From Treponema sp. C6A8 (GTDB taxonomy: Bacteria > Spirochaetota > Spirochaetia > Treponematales > Treponemataceae): a stretch of DNA of 64,000 bases. Numbering within the stretch: the stretch's first letter is position 1; every line of letters begins with the position of its first letter. The notes under the pieces were generated by a model. It worked only from the letters and a program-made list of their open reading frames with translations, had not been told where the DNA came from and ran no database searches. The stretch lies in NCBI RefSeq assembly GCF_000619925.1, contig NZ_JHVB01000008.1, forward strand, positions 98,559-162,558, in the 5' to 3' direction. The position numbers and the translations under genes were made by a program. Positions 10,118-18,395 of this stretch are shown piece by piece.

Positions 10118-10966
10118 TTATTCTTTTACTGCTGCGCCGCCAAAGCTTGTAATCATTGTTTTCTGAGTAAAAAGGAAGAAGATTACAAACGGAATTACGA
10201 CAATCAGCGAACCGGAAGCAAAAGTTGTGAACTCGTTCTTCTTATCTGTTACAAAGCTGAAGAGTCCAAGAGCAAGAGTCTGTTTTTCCGGCGAACGGAG
10301 AACCATCTTAGGGAAGATAAAGTCCATCCAGGGGCCGATAAAACTTGTAAGAGCAAGGAAGGTAATAATAGGGCGTGTAATAGGAAGGATAATCTGTACA
10401 AAAGTTCTGAAGTTTGAAGCGCCGTCAATTCTGGCAGCTTCATCCAGGTTCTTTGAAACAGTATCCATATAGTTCTTTACAAGCCAGGTATTGTAAGGAA
10501 TATTTCCGGCAGTATAAACCAGAACAAGTCCCCACAAAGTATCCATTCCACCAATTCGCAAAAGAATTACGTAAATTGCAATCATACCAACGAAAGAAGG
10601 GAAAATCTGAAGAATCAGAAGGGCCATCATCATTGATTTTTTGAAAGCAAACTTAAAGCGGCTGAAAACATAAGCACTTAAAGAGGCAGTAATTACAGTC
10701 AGAACCGCAGTCCAGAAAGCAATAAACAAAGTATTAAAGAACCAGTGAATGTAATCTGTCTTAAAGAGCAGATGCTTAAAATGCTTGAGGGTAAAGCCAT
10801 TTGCAAAAGGAACGATACTCATCTGGGCAATATTATTTCCAGGTGCAAATGAACCGCTGACAACATAAACAAGCGGATAAATAACAAGGAATGAAATAAT
10901 CGCAAAAATAAAATAAATTACACCTTTGTTAATTTTATCTGTTAACTGATTACCAACTTCTTTCAT
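10118..10966 (-). CDS. Sugar ABC transporter permease, MalG type
   Basis: One of two inner-membrane subunits of a binding-protein-dependent carbohydrate importer. It has six hydrophobic segments and the permease EAA loop (EAARIDGASNFRTFVQIILPITRP) that docks on the ATPase. Length 282 aa is normal. Its ATG shares one base with the stop codon of the MalF-type gene (TAATG), implying translational coupling. No ATP-binding subunit is encoded nearby, so it presumably uses a shared MsmK/UgpC-like ATPase encoded elsewhere. Confidence 0.93.
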   Translation of the reverse strand: MKEVGNQLTDKINKGVIYFIFAIISFLVIYPLVYVVSGSFAPGNNIAQMSIVPFANGFTLKHFKHLLFKTDYIHWFFNTLFIAFWTAVLTVITASLSAYVFSRFKFAFKKSMMMALLILQIFPSFVGMIAIYVILLRIGGMDTLWGLVLVYTAGNIPYNTWLVKNYMDTVSKNLDEAARIDGASNFRTFVQIILPITRPIITFLALTSFIGPWMDFIFPKMVLRSPEKQTLALGLFSFVTDKKNEFTTFASGSLIVVIPFVIFFLFTQKTMITSFGGAAVKE

Positions 10967-12294
10967 TAGACTTCTCCTTCCTTATAGGCTTTTGTATTTC
11001 TGAAGTTGAAAATTGCAAATGGAGCAAGAACAATAAAGATCATTACTGCAATTACCGAAGCATAATTGTACTTCATCAAGGTTATAGTCAACTTATAAAT
11101 CCATGAAACCAAAATATCAGTACCACCGGCAAGAGTTGTTGTTGAATCAGAAACTGTTGGAGCACCGCCAGTAAGGAAGAAGATGGCGCCAAAGTTGTTG
11201 ATGTTGTGGGCAAAACTCATAATGATAAGAGGCATTGTCTGATACAAAACCAGAGGCAAAGTAATCTTTCTGAAAAGCTGAGTCTTGTTTGCGCCGTCAA
11301 TGCGGGCAGCTTCATACATATCTTCAGAAATGGCAGTCATGGTTCCCATAGAAAGAAGCATAAAGTAACCAAAACCAGCCCAGAGGTTTACAAGTACACA
11401 GGTAAACTGAGCCATTGTAGCAGTTCCAAGCCAGGGAATTGTCTTATCAGGAGCCAGAAGGCCGATAGCCTGAAGGGTTCGGTTAATAGTACCAAAAGTT
11501 CCGTTCAAAAGATTCTTCCATACAAGAAGACTTACTACGCCAGGAACAGCATAAGGAAGAATAAAAATAAAACGGAAATATGGAGCAATCTTTACATTAA
11601 TTTCTCTAAGCTGAACGGCAACAATCAAACCGCCAAAGTAGCAGGTAAAGGTTGAAAGCACAGCCCAGATGAAAGTCCATGCTGCAACACGGGCAAAACC
11701 CTTTGACCAGGTTGCGTTACCACCCATAAGGTCGTGGAAATTCTGGAAACCAACCCAGTCCACAGTATTTGAAGGCGGAATATTATTAGGAGCGGAATAG
11801 TTTGTAAATGCAACGCAGACAGAGAAAAGGAGCGGAACAATTACAAAAACTACAACTATAATGAAACTTGGAGCCAGACCAAAAATCGGGAATGACTTTC
11901 CAAATGTTGTATTCAAGTGTTCTTTTTGATTACCAAAATAGCCTTTTCGGCAATATTCTTTGTAATCTTTTGATGCGCTTTTTACGGAAAGAATGTAAAC
12001 AATGACAAAAATAGCAACAATAGCCAGCATCAAAATACCGTCAATCAGCATGAAGACAGAATTGTCGCGAAGTTTAATAGGTAAATCATGCTGCGGTGTA
12101 CCTAAAGTTACAAGGTTAATAAGTTTTTTGATTGTATTAGGCAGATATGCAATAAAAGCTAACTCACATAAAGCAAAAAAAATGCCTTTTACAAAATCAT
12201 GCAGAAAAATAAGATGGGAAAGTCCCATAAACAAGGATGCAGTTACTTTGATTTTAAGTCCGGAACTGCCATCTTTCGGTAATTCTTTTGACAT
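10966..12294 (-). CDS. Sugar ABC transporter permease, MalF type
   Basis: Partner permease. The EAA loop is EAARIDGANKTQLFRKITLPLV. At 442 aa it is longer than most MalF-like permeases, because about 130 N-terminal residues form extra hydrophobic segments (LFMGLSHLIFLHDFVKGIFF and others) before the canonical six-helix part starting near FPIFGLAPSFIIVVV. Such N-terminal extensions occur in MalF proteins. Position and order (binding protein, MalF, MalG) fit a maltose/oligosaccharide-type importer. The adjacent GH35 gene suggests galactosides, which is an inference. Confidence 0.92.
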   Translation of the reverse strand: MSKELPKDGSSGLKIKVTASLFMGLSHLIFLHDFVKGIFFALCELAFIAYLPNTIKKLINLVTLGTPQHDLPIKLRDNSVFMLIDGILMLAIVAIFVIVYILSVKSASKDYKEYCRKGYFGNQKEHLNTTFGKSFPIFGLAPSFIIVVVFVIVPLLFSVCVAFTNYSAPNNIPPSNTVDWVGFQNFHDLMGGNATWSKGFARVAAWTFIWAVLSTFTCYFGGLIVAVQLREINVKIAPYFRFIFILPYAVPGVVSLLVWKNLLNGTFGTINRTLQAIGLLAPDKTIPWLGTATMAQFTCVLVNLWAGFGYFMLLSMGTMTAISEDMYEAARIDGANKTQLFRKITLPLVLYQTMPLIIMSFAHNINNFGAIFFLTGGAPTVSDSTTTLAGGTDILVSWIYKLTITLMKYNYASVIAVMIFIVLAPFAIFNFRNTKAYKEGEV

Positions 12295-12340
12295 CAGCGT
12301 CCCCCAAAAAGAATTAAAAGCAGGATTTGTGTAAAATCCT

Positions 12341-12373
12341 AAAAAATCCGGAGCCGGAAAAACCAGCCCCGGA
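12341..12373 (-). terminator. Attenuating terminator after the malE-like gene
   Basis: Stem TCCGGGGC/GCTCCGGA (one G-U pair; 12366-12373 with 12347-12354) followed on the minus strand by six T. A leaky terminator here would give more binding protein than permease, a common arrangement in such operons. Confidence 0.7.
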
Positions 12374-12395
12374 AATCACATATTTTCAGGCTAAA

Positions 12396-13595
12396 TTATT
12401 TGCCCAAGATTGTTTTGTTACAAGCATCAAGTTCAGCTTTAATGTCAGCGCCTTCCCAGATGTTTACAGAAGCGGCATTCATAGCTTCCCAGTACAATCC
12501 CATTTCAGGAATAGATGGCATTGGGAATGCGTAGTTCAACTGCTCCATAAATCCGCTGAGGTAAGGACTTGAAACTTCAACGCTTACAGAAGGAACTGTT
12601 CCTGTAAGTTCAAAGCGGAGTTTCTGCATTTCTGGAGTAAGAAGGAATTCAGCAAAAGCTTCTGCTTCTTCAGGATGTTCTGTATAAGCAGAAACGAACA
12701 TAGCGCGTGTTCCAGAGAATGATGAACAAGGTTTTGTTTCACCAGGAAGTGATGGAAGAGCCTTAACACCAAAGTTTACACCAGCATCTTCAAATGGTCT
12801 GATGTTCCAGAGACCTGTAATATGCATAGCAGCATTTCCGGCAGCAAAGTTAGAGTCACAAGTAGAAGTATTCAAGTCAGCAGCAGGAATGTTGATTGAT
12901 TTTCTGAGAGACTGGAAGAAAGTCATACCCTTTACAGAAGCATCAGAGTTGATGTTTGTAGAAGTTGTATCTGTACCTGTAGGTCCAAAGAGGCGGTTTC
13001 CTTCAGCTGTTGTAAATACGATTGAGTAGTAAGCGTTTCCTACATCCATTACAAAGCCCTGTTTTCCAGGATTCTTAGCATTGAAGTCTTTTGCAAAAGC
13101 TGCAATTCCTTCCCAAGTTGTAGGAACATCTTTTTCTGCAACAAGGTCCTTGTTATAGAAGAGAGCATATGTTTCAGCAGAAACAGGGTAACCGTACATT
13201 TTTCCGCCGTATGTAAGGGCTGTAGAACAAGCACCCAAAACCTGCTTTTTAACTGCATCTGGATTTTTTGTTGGAAGTACGTGACCACCAGTTACCAAAG
13301 TACCAAGTCTGTCGTGTGGAGCTGCAAACAAATCAGGTCCTACTCCAGCAGGTCCGTCAAGTGCAATCTGAGTAACTGCATCACCAAGTTCAACGTTTAC
13401 AAATTTTACTGTAACGTTAGGGTTCTTCTTATTGAAAGCTTCTCCAGCCTGTCTGATGAACTCGTCAGGACCGTTTGTAGATTCCCAAACAGTAAGTTCT
13501 ACTTTTTTACCAGAAGCTTTCTTTGCGCCACAAGATGTGAAAGCCAATCCAGCAACTGCAAGGCAAGCAGCTGCTCCCCAAATCTTTTTGTTCAT
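12396..13595 (-). CDS. Sugar ABC transporter substrate-binding lipoprotein, MalE type
   Basis: Periplasmic receptor of the carbohydrate importer. The signal peptide ends in the lipobox FTSC, so Cys22 should carry the lipid anchor. The body shows family-1 binding-protein features: VELTVWESTNGPDEF, the AFNKKNPNVTVKFVN stretch and the C-terminal EAEAFAEFLLTPEMQ. Length 399 aa is normal. It is the first gene of a minus-strand operon with both permeases and the GH35 enzyme, behind a strong promoter. GGAGG precedes the ATG. Confidence 0.93.
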   Translation of the reverse strand: MNKKIWGAAACLAVAGLAFTSCGAKKASGKKVELTVWESTNGPDEFIRQAGEAFNKKNPNVTVKFVNVELGDAVTQIALDGPAGVGPDLFAAPHDRLGTLVTGGHVLPTKNPDAVKKQVLGACSTALTYGGKMYGYPVSAETYALFYNKDLVAEKDVPTTWEGIAAFAKDFNAKNPGKQGFVMDVGNAYYSIVFTTAEGNRLFGPTGTDTTSTNINSDASVKGMTFFQSLRKSINIPAADLNTSTCDSNFAAGNAAMHITGLWNIRPFEDAGVNFGVKALPSLPGETKPCSSFSGTRAMFVSAYTEHPEEAEAFAEFLLTPEMQKLRFELTGTVPSVSVEVSSPYLSGFMEQLNYAFPMPSIPEMGLYWEAMNAASVNIWEGADIKAELDACNKTILGK

Positions 13596-13665
13596 AAAAA
13601 TCCTCCTATTTTAGAACAAGTCGGGCATTTGCCCAAAATTAGCATTTTTTTTTAGTTCTAAAAAT

Positions 13666-13694
13666 ATCATACAATGTTAATCAACACGTGTCAA
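13666..13694 (-). promoter_or_regulatory. Promoter of the sugar transporter operon with overlapping palindrome
   Basis: A near-consensus promoter on the minus strand: TTGACA (13689-13694), exactly 17 bp, TATGAT (13666-13671). The -35 box and spacer overlap a palindrome with a perfect ACACGTGT core flanked by near-symmetric TTG/TGA. That placement suits a repressor, for example of the LacI family, but no regulator gene is adjacent. Confidence 0.7.
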
Positions 13695-13839
13695 TTTTTA
13701 TTTTACTCAAAAACAATGCTTTTTTAGCTTATAGTATTCTATCACGGTTTAGTTAAGCGGTAAACTAAAATTTTCAAAATTACATAAATTTTTATATGTG
13801 CTATCAAATAATCAGAATATGATGTAAAATGCCCCTTAC

Positions 13840-15219
13840 ATGAAGACATATTTTTTTGAAACATACGGCTGCGAAATGAACATTGCAGAATCGGCAGCCG
13901 TAGAACAGCTTTTAATCGCCCGTGGCTGGACAGTGGCAAAATCAGCGCAGGTTGCAGACATGGCAATCATCAACACCTGTTCAGTACGCGAAACCGCCGA
14001 AAACCGCATTATGGGCCGCCTTGGCTGGTTCAACGGACTTAAGGCTGTTCGTGCCAAAAAGCTTGGCGCAAAAACAAAAATGCTGGACGAAGCCGTAGAA
14101 TACGTTAGGGACGGCGCAAAACCTCTTACAATCGTCGTAATGGGCTGCATGGCAGAGCGCCTTTTGAAAACCTTCCAGAAAGATTACCCTTTTATTGATT
14201 ACGTCGTTGGAACTTACGCAAAGCATCATTTTTCAGAAATTATTACAGCTGTGGAAGAAGGCCGCAAGCCTTTTGAAGTTGACGACAGCGAGCTTTACAA
14301 ATTTGCAAGCGTTTCCGCAGAGCCCGGCGCCTTCAGCACTTTTGTACCGATTATGCACGGCTGCAACAATTTCTGTACTTACTGCATCGTCCCTTACGTT
14401 CGCGGTCGGGAAATCAGCCGTCCGGTCTGCGAGATTTTGCGCGAGCTGGACATTTTGAACGGCTATGGCGTAAAGGAAATTACGCTTATCGGTCAGAATG
14501 TAAATTCATATCAGGATAATGACACCAACTTCGCCGGGCTCCTTCAGCTTATTGCAGACCACCTGCGCGAAACAAAATCGGGCATTCAGTGGGTTCGCTT
14601 TATGTCATCACATCCAAAGGATTTTACCGACGATGTAATCGACGTTATCGCAAAGGAAGACGTTATCTGCCGCCACATTCACCTGCCTGTTCAGCACGGC
14701 TCTACTGCCGTTCTTAAGGCAATGAACCGCCGCTACACCCGCGAGCAGTATCTGGACCTGGTAAGCAGAATTAAGGCCCGCATCCCGGATGTTTCCCTCA
14801 CCACAGACATTATGATGGGCTTCCCGGGCGAAACCGAGCAGGACGTAGAAGATACTCTGGACTTAATGCGTCAGGTAAAATACGAAAGCGCCATGATGTA
14901 CTACTACAATCCCCGCGAAGGAACTCCAGCTGCAAAAATGGAACAGCTTCCGGAACAGGTTCGCAAAGACCGCCTGCAAAGGGTAATCGATTTGCAACTT
15001 GAACACACCCACGAGCAGATGATCAAACGAGTTGGCAGTGTAATGAAGGTCCTCGTAGAAAGCATCAGCCGCGACGACAAGACAGAACTTCTTGGCCAGA
15101 CCGAACAGCACGAAAAGGTGGCATTTAAGGCTGAAAAGAGCCTTATCGGTAAGTTTGTTGACGTAAAAATCACCGAACTCAGTGGCAACACATTCCGTGG
15201 TATCATAGACAGGTGTTAG
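13840..15219 (+). CDS. miaB: tRNA-2-methylthio-N6-dimethylallyladenosine synthase MiaB
   Basis: Radical-SAM methylthiotransferase that adds the methylthio group to i6A37 of tRNAs. The N-terminal UPF0004 cysteines are Cys11, Cys47 and Cys103. The radical-SAM cluster motif CNNFCTYC supplies Cys175, Cys179 and Cys182. A C-terminal TRAM-like domain ends the protein. About 35 extra residues (roughly 60-95, rich in Lys and Ala) lie between the second and third N-terminal cysteines. There is no clear Shine-Dalgarno sequence. A TAAAAT 9 nt before the ATG would leave only a very short leader. Its stop codon lies in the repeat at 15216. Confidence 0.95.
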   Translation: MKTYFFETYGCEMNIAESAAVEQLLIARGWTVAKSAQVADMAIINTCSVRETAENRIMGRLGWFNGLKAVRAKKLGAKTKMLDEAVEYVRDGAKPLTIVVMGCMAERLLKTFQKDYPFIDYVVGTYAKHHFSEIITAVEEGRKPFEVDDSELYKFASVSAEPGAFSTFVPIMHGCNNFCTYCIVPYVRGREISRPVCEILRELDILNGYGVKEITLIGQNVNSYQDNDTNFAGLLQLIADHLRETKSGIQWVRFMSSHPKDFTDDVIDVIAKEDVICRHIHLPVQHGSTAVLKAMNRRYTREQYLDLVSRIKARIPDVSLTTDIMMGFPGETEQDVEDTLDLMRQVKYESAMMYYYNPREGTPAAKMEQLPEQVRKDRLQRVIDLQLEHTHEQMIKRVGSVMKVLVESISRDDKTELLGQTEQHEKVAFKAEKSLIGKFVDVKITELSGNTFRGIIDRC

Positions 15220-15279
15220 GTTATAGGTTATAGGTTATAGGTGCGGAAAAAACTCTAGTACCTAACACCTAGAACCTAA
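15216..15279. repeat. Tandem TTATAGG heptamer repeat forming a convergent-gene hairpin
   Basis: TTAGG is followed by three tandem TTATAGG units (to 15242). The region 15266-15279 is a near-complementary arm (12 of 14 positions), giving an imperfect stem-loop. The stop codon of miaB is in the left arm and that of the convergent methyltransferase in the right arm, so one repeat closes both genes. Confidence 0.6.
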
Positions 15280-16429
15280 AAATCTCCGGCGCGATACCAA
15301 GCGATTCTACAATCTTAGGGGCGCTTTGTTCGCGGGCAGCTCCTTTCTTCACCGCCCTAATCAAAATATTCTTTGGCGTGTGCTCAATATCAATAAATTC
15401 CATAAGCTGAACACAGTATCCTTGTACCTCCAGCCACTCGCCGCGGAGTGCATCAGTCAACAAGGCAGAAAAACGTTCACGAACAAGGCCGTATTTCAGC
15501 AAAGGCGCAAAATCACTTTCTTTAAGGGCAGTCTTTTTGTCCGCAGAAAGATTCTGCAACTGGGTATTTATCTGATGCTGACAGCAGGGCACGCTTAAAA
15601 TTGCTTTGGCGCCACGCTGGCAGGCGTACCCAAGGGCAAAATCTGTTGCAGTATCGCAGGCGTGGAGAGTAATTACAATGTCCGGGGCGTTTTTACCCGA
15701 ATAATCAGAAATATTTCCTGTATGGAAAATCAGATTTTCAAGTCCAAGCTTTTTTGTAATCTGATTACAGTAATCAATTACATCCTTTTTTAAGTCCAGA
15801 CCTTCAATATCGCAGGGAATATGGCGAACCTGAGTCAAAAGGTAATGCACTGCAAAAGTGAGGTATGATTTTCCGCAGCCAAAATCTGCAATGCGAACTG
15901 GCGAACCGTCCTTTTTCTGAGCCATCACTTCGTCTAAAACATCATCAACGAATTCCAGAAAGCGGTTTATCTGGCGGAACTTGTCGTATTTAGCAGCAAT
16001 GACCTTTCCCTGGGCATTCATAATTCCCAAAAGTTCAAGGAAGGGAACAGGCCTGCCTTCAGGCAAAAGATAATTTTTCTTTTTTGCGCTGCCGGAATTT
16101 TCCGCACTCTTAGCAGGCGTCATTTTTATTGCAGTATTTTTTGTAAGGGTTGTAATCTTTCCTTTTTTGTTTGCAAGAATCGTAATTTCCTGAGATTCAG
16201 TTCTCTTTACACAGGATTTAAAAGTTTTTCCCGCGTGCTCAGCTATAAATTCTTCAGCTTCTGTCTCACTAAAATGTTTATGAAAAACCTGTTTTTCCGT
16301 AAAGAATTCGCAGAAATAGGTTGTTCCTTCTGCCCCCGACTGGGCAGTAATTTTTACCTTGTTGTAAGGCTTTCCTAAAGTTTCTTCTATATTTTTTGAC
16401 GGTTTTGATAAAGTGGCTGATATTAGCAT
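15269..16429 (-). CDS. Class I SAM-dependent methyltransferase, function unknown
   Basis: The C-terminal half carries a Rossmann methyltransferase core: motif I VRIADFGCGKSYLTFAVHYL, the acidic loop IEGLDLKKD, and PDIVITLHACDTATDFAL followed by a conserved VPCCQHQ. This pattern fits the Methyltransf_32-type family. The N-terminal ~130 residues are basic and unrecognised and may bind nucleic acid or ribosome. Length is 386 aa. It is divergent from parA and convergent with miaB. The substrate is unknown. Confidence 0.75.
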   Translation of the reverse strand: MLISATLSKPSKNIEETLGKPYNKVKITAQSGAEGTTYFCEFFTEKQVFHKHFSETEAEEFIAEHAGKTFKSCVKRTESQEITILANKKGKITTLTKNTAIKMTPAKSAENSGSAKKKNYLLPEGRPVPFLELLGIMNAQGKVIAAKYDKFRQINRFLEFVDDVLDEVMAQKKDGSPVRIADFGCGKSYLTFAVHYLLTQVRHIPCDIEGLDLKKDVIDYCNQITKKLGLENLIFHTGNISDYSGKNAPDIVITLHACDTATDFALGYACQRGAKAILSVPCCQHQINTQLQNLSADKKTALKESDFAPLLKYGLVRERFSALLTDALRGEWLEVQGYCVQLMEFIDIEHTPKNILIRAVKKGAAREQSAPKIVESLGIAPEIFRF

Positions 16430-16451
16430 TTCACAAGTTTATTAAAAATGA

Positions 16452-16457
16452 TATAAT
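16452..16457 (+). promoter_or_regulatory. parA -10 box, leaderless arrangement
   Basis: TATAAT is followed by exactly 6 nt (AATTCT) and then the parA ATG, with no Shine-Dalgarno sequence. This predicts transcription starting at the start codon. Confidence 0.6.
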
Positions 16458-16463
16458 AATTCT

Positions 16464-17219
16464 ATGGCTAAGACTATTGTTTTTGTAAATCAGAAAGGTG
16501 GAGTTGGAAAAACAACTTCTGCCATAAACATCGGGGCTTATATTGCTCTTGCCGGAAAAAAAGTTCTTCTTGTTGACTTTGACTCTCAGGGTAACATGTC
16601 GAGCGGTGTAGGAGTTTCTAAAGACAAACCTACAGTTTACGAACTTCTTGCAGGTCAGGTTGAACCAGCTCAGGCTGTAAAACACACTCCTGTTGAAAAT
16701 CTTGACGCAATCAGTGCTTCAATTGATTTGTCAGGTGCTGCAATCGAGCTTGTTGATCAGGAAAACCGCGAATATTTCTTGAAAAACGCTCTTCAGAAGT
16801 TCAACCCGGATTACGATTATATTCTGATTGACTGCCCTCCTTCTCTGGGTATTTTAACTTTGAATGGTCTTGCCGCTGCTGATTCAGTTCTGGTTCCTAT
16901 GCAGTGTGAATATTTTGCTTTGGAAGGTATTACACTTTTGCTCCAGACAGTAGAAAAGGTTCAGAAGGAAATCAATCCTTCGCTTACAATCGGCGGTATC
17001 TTCTTTACCATGTATGATTCACGCACTCGTCTTGCGCAGGATGTTGTAATGCAGGTTAAGTCTTATTTTAAGGACGTTGTATTCAACACTATCATCCCTC
17101 GCAACGTTCGTCTTTCTGAAGCTCCATCTCATGGACTTCCTATCTGTAAATACGACCCTTCTTGTGTAGGTGCCCGCAGTTACGAAAAACTTGCAGAAGA
17201 GGTGATTAAACGTGGCTAA
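16464..17219 (+). CDS. parA: Chromosome partitioning ATPase ParA (Soj)
   Basis: Nucleoid-binding Walker-type ATPase that works with ParB to segregate or position the replication origin. The deviant Walker A KGGVGKTT is near the N-terminus, followed by VDFDSQGNMSSGVG and Walker B YILIDCPPSLGIL. Length 251 aa is typical of chromosomal Soj. The 3' end overlaps the parB start by 8 bp, so the two are co-translated. No parS-like palindrome was recognised in the window. Confidence 0.96.
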   Translation: MAKTIVFVNQKGGVGKTTSAINIGAYIALAGKKVLLVDFDSQGNMSSGVGVSKDKPTVYELLAGQVEPAQAVKHTPVENLDAISASIDLSGAAIELVDQENREYFLKNALQKFNPDYDYILIDCPPSLGILTLNGLAAADSVLVPMQCEYFALEGITLLLQTVEKVQKEINPSLTIGGIFFTMYDSRTRLAQDVVMQVKSYFKDVVFNTIIPRNVRLSEAPSHGLPICKYDPSCVGARSYEKLAEEVIKRG

Positions 17220-18162
17220 ATCTGGTGGATTAGGAAAAGGGCTTGGTGCGCTTTTAAAAGAAACTTCATCTGCGCCTGCATCTGTAAGCGCAATCGGCGG
17301 ATTAGGAGCGAAGCCTTCTACAAATAAAAATATTCCCGACTGTATTGAAGTTGATGAAAACGGTGGTCTTTGGATAGACCCTGCCCTTTTAGTTCCAAAT
17401 CCTCAGCAGCCTCGTATTGAATTTAATCAGAAACAGCTTGATGAACTTGCTGAATCTATCCGCGTAAACGGAATTCTGCAGCCAATCATTATTGAACAGG
17501 CTGGCGAAAAAGAATTTTACATTATTGCCGGTGAACGCCGAACCCGCGCGTCACGTCTTGCAGGACTTACAAAAGTTCCTGTTCAGCTTAGAAAATTTGA
17601 TGAGCAGCAGAAGCTGGAAATGGCTCTTATTGAGAACATTCAGCGAACTGACTTAAACCCGATAGAAGAAGCAATGGCTTACCGAAACCTTGTTCAAATG
17701 AGTGATTTAACTCAGGAAGAAGTTGCAAAGCGTGTAGGTAAAGCCCGCACAACAGTTGCAAACTCTATCCGCCTTTTGAACCTGCCGGAAGACATACAGA
17801 AAGCCTTAATCAGCGGTCAGATTACCAGCGGTCACGCCCGCGCTCTTTTAATGGTAAAATCTGATTCAGATATGCGCGTAATGTTCGGAAAGATTCTTGG
17901 ATCAGGTCTTTCTGTTCGCGAAGCAGAAGCCATGGCAGACAACCTGAACAACGGCGGTCGTGCAAGCGCAACTAAAAAAGTAAAGAAGGCTTCTAAGAAG
18001 GATCCTGATGTTGCATTGTTCGAACAGCAGCTTAAAAACCTTTTTGGTGTGCGCGGAATTACATTAAACGGCACAATCGACAAGGGAAGCATTGTAATTG
18101 AATACAGTTCTAAGAATGATTTTGACCGCATCTGCGATATTCTGAAGCTGGAAAGCAATTAG
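17212..18162 (+). CDS. parB: Chromosome partitioning protein ParB (Spo0J)
   Basis: CTP-dependent DNA clamp that binds parS and recruits SMC and ParA. The N-terminal ParB/Srx domain has the CTP-binding GERRTRASR motif. The helix-turn-helix region contains LTQEEVAKRVGKARTTVANSIRLLNLP and GHARALL. The C-terminal ~60 residues form the dimerisation domain after a lysine-rich linker. The first ~20 residues (GGLGKGLGALL) are the usual ParA-stimulating tail. Length is 316 aa. Confidence 0.96.
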   Translation: MAKSGGLGKGLGALLKETSSAPASVSAIGGLGAKPSTNKNIPDCIEVDENGGLWIDPALLVPNPQQPRIEFNQKQLDELAESIRVNGILQPIIIEQAGEKEFYIIAGERRTRASRLAGLTKVPVQLRKFDEQQKLEMALIENIQRTDLNPIEEAMAYRNLVQMSDLTQEEVAKRVGKARTTVANSIRLLNLPEDIQKALISGQITSGHARALLMVKSDSDMRVMFGKILGSGLSVREAEAMADNLNNGGRASATKKVKKASKKDPDVALFEQQLKNLFGVRGITLNGTIDKGSIVIEYSSKNDFDRICDILKLESN

Positions 18163-18202
18163 AATAATACAGTGTAAAAGTTTCGTCTTCTAAAAAAAAA
18201 TG

Positions 18203-18310
18203 CTTTCGCGGGGAACCATAATTTGCTCCGCCAGCTTTTCGCTCGCCGCAAGCTTCGCTTGCTCTGAAGGCTCTCTTACGCGTTGTGTGTCCCGCATCGC
18301 GAAAAAAGCT
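18203..18310. repeat. GC-rich palindromic intergenic element
   Basis: A GC-rich block whose ends can pair (TTTCGCGGGGA with TCCCGCATCGCGAAA), enclosing smaller hairpins such as GCAAGCTTCGCTTGC. It lies between parB and the terminator at 18323. No protein-coding signal was seen. Confidence 0.5.
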
Positions 18311-18322
18311 TCGCAAATCATG

Positions 18323-18357
18323 AACCCCCGCTACGCATTTTTTTTGCAGCGGGGGTT
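18323..18357. terminator. Convergent terminator between parB and the aminopeptidase gene
   Basis: Stem AACCCCCGCT (18323-18332) with AGCGGGGGTT (18348-18357) around a T-rich loop. It serves parB and/or the minus-strand M18 aminopeptidase gene. Confidence 0.6.
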
Positions 18358-18395
18358 TCCATTTTTTTACAAGTATTTCCTAGTTATTTTTCAAT

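Noticed and set aside
16464..18162. parS sites near parAB
   Set aside because: No clear copy of the usual 16-bp parS palindrome was found by eye in the window.
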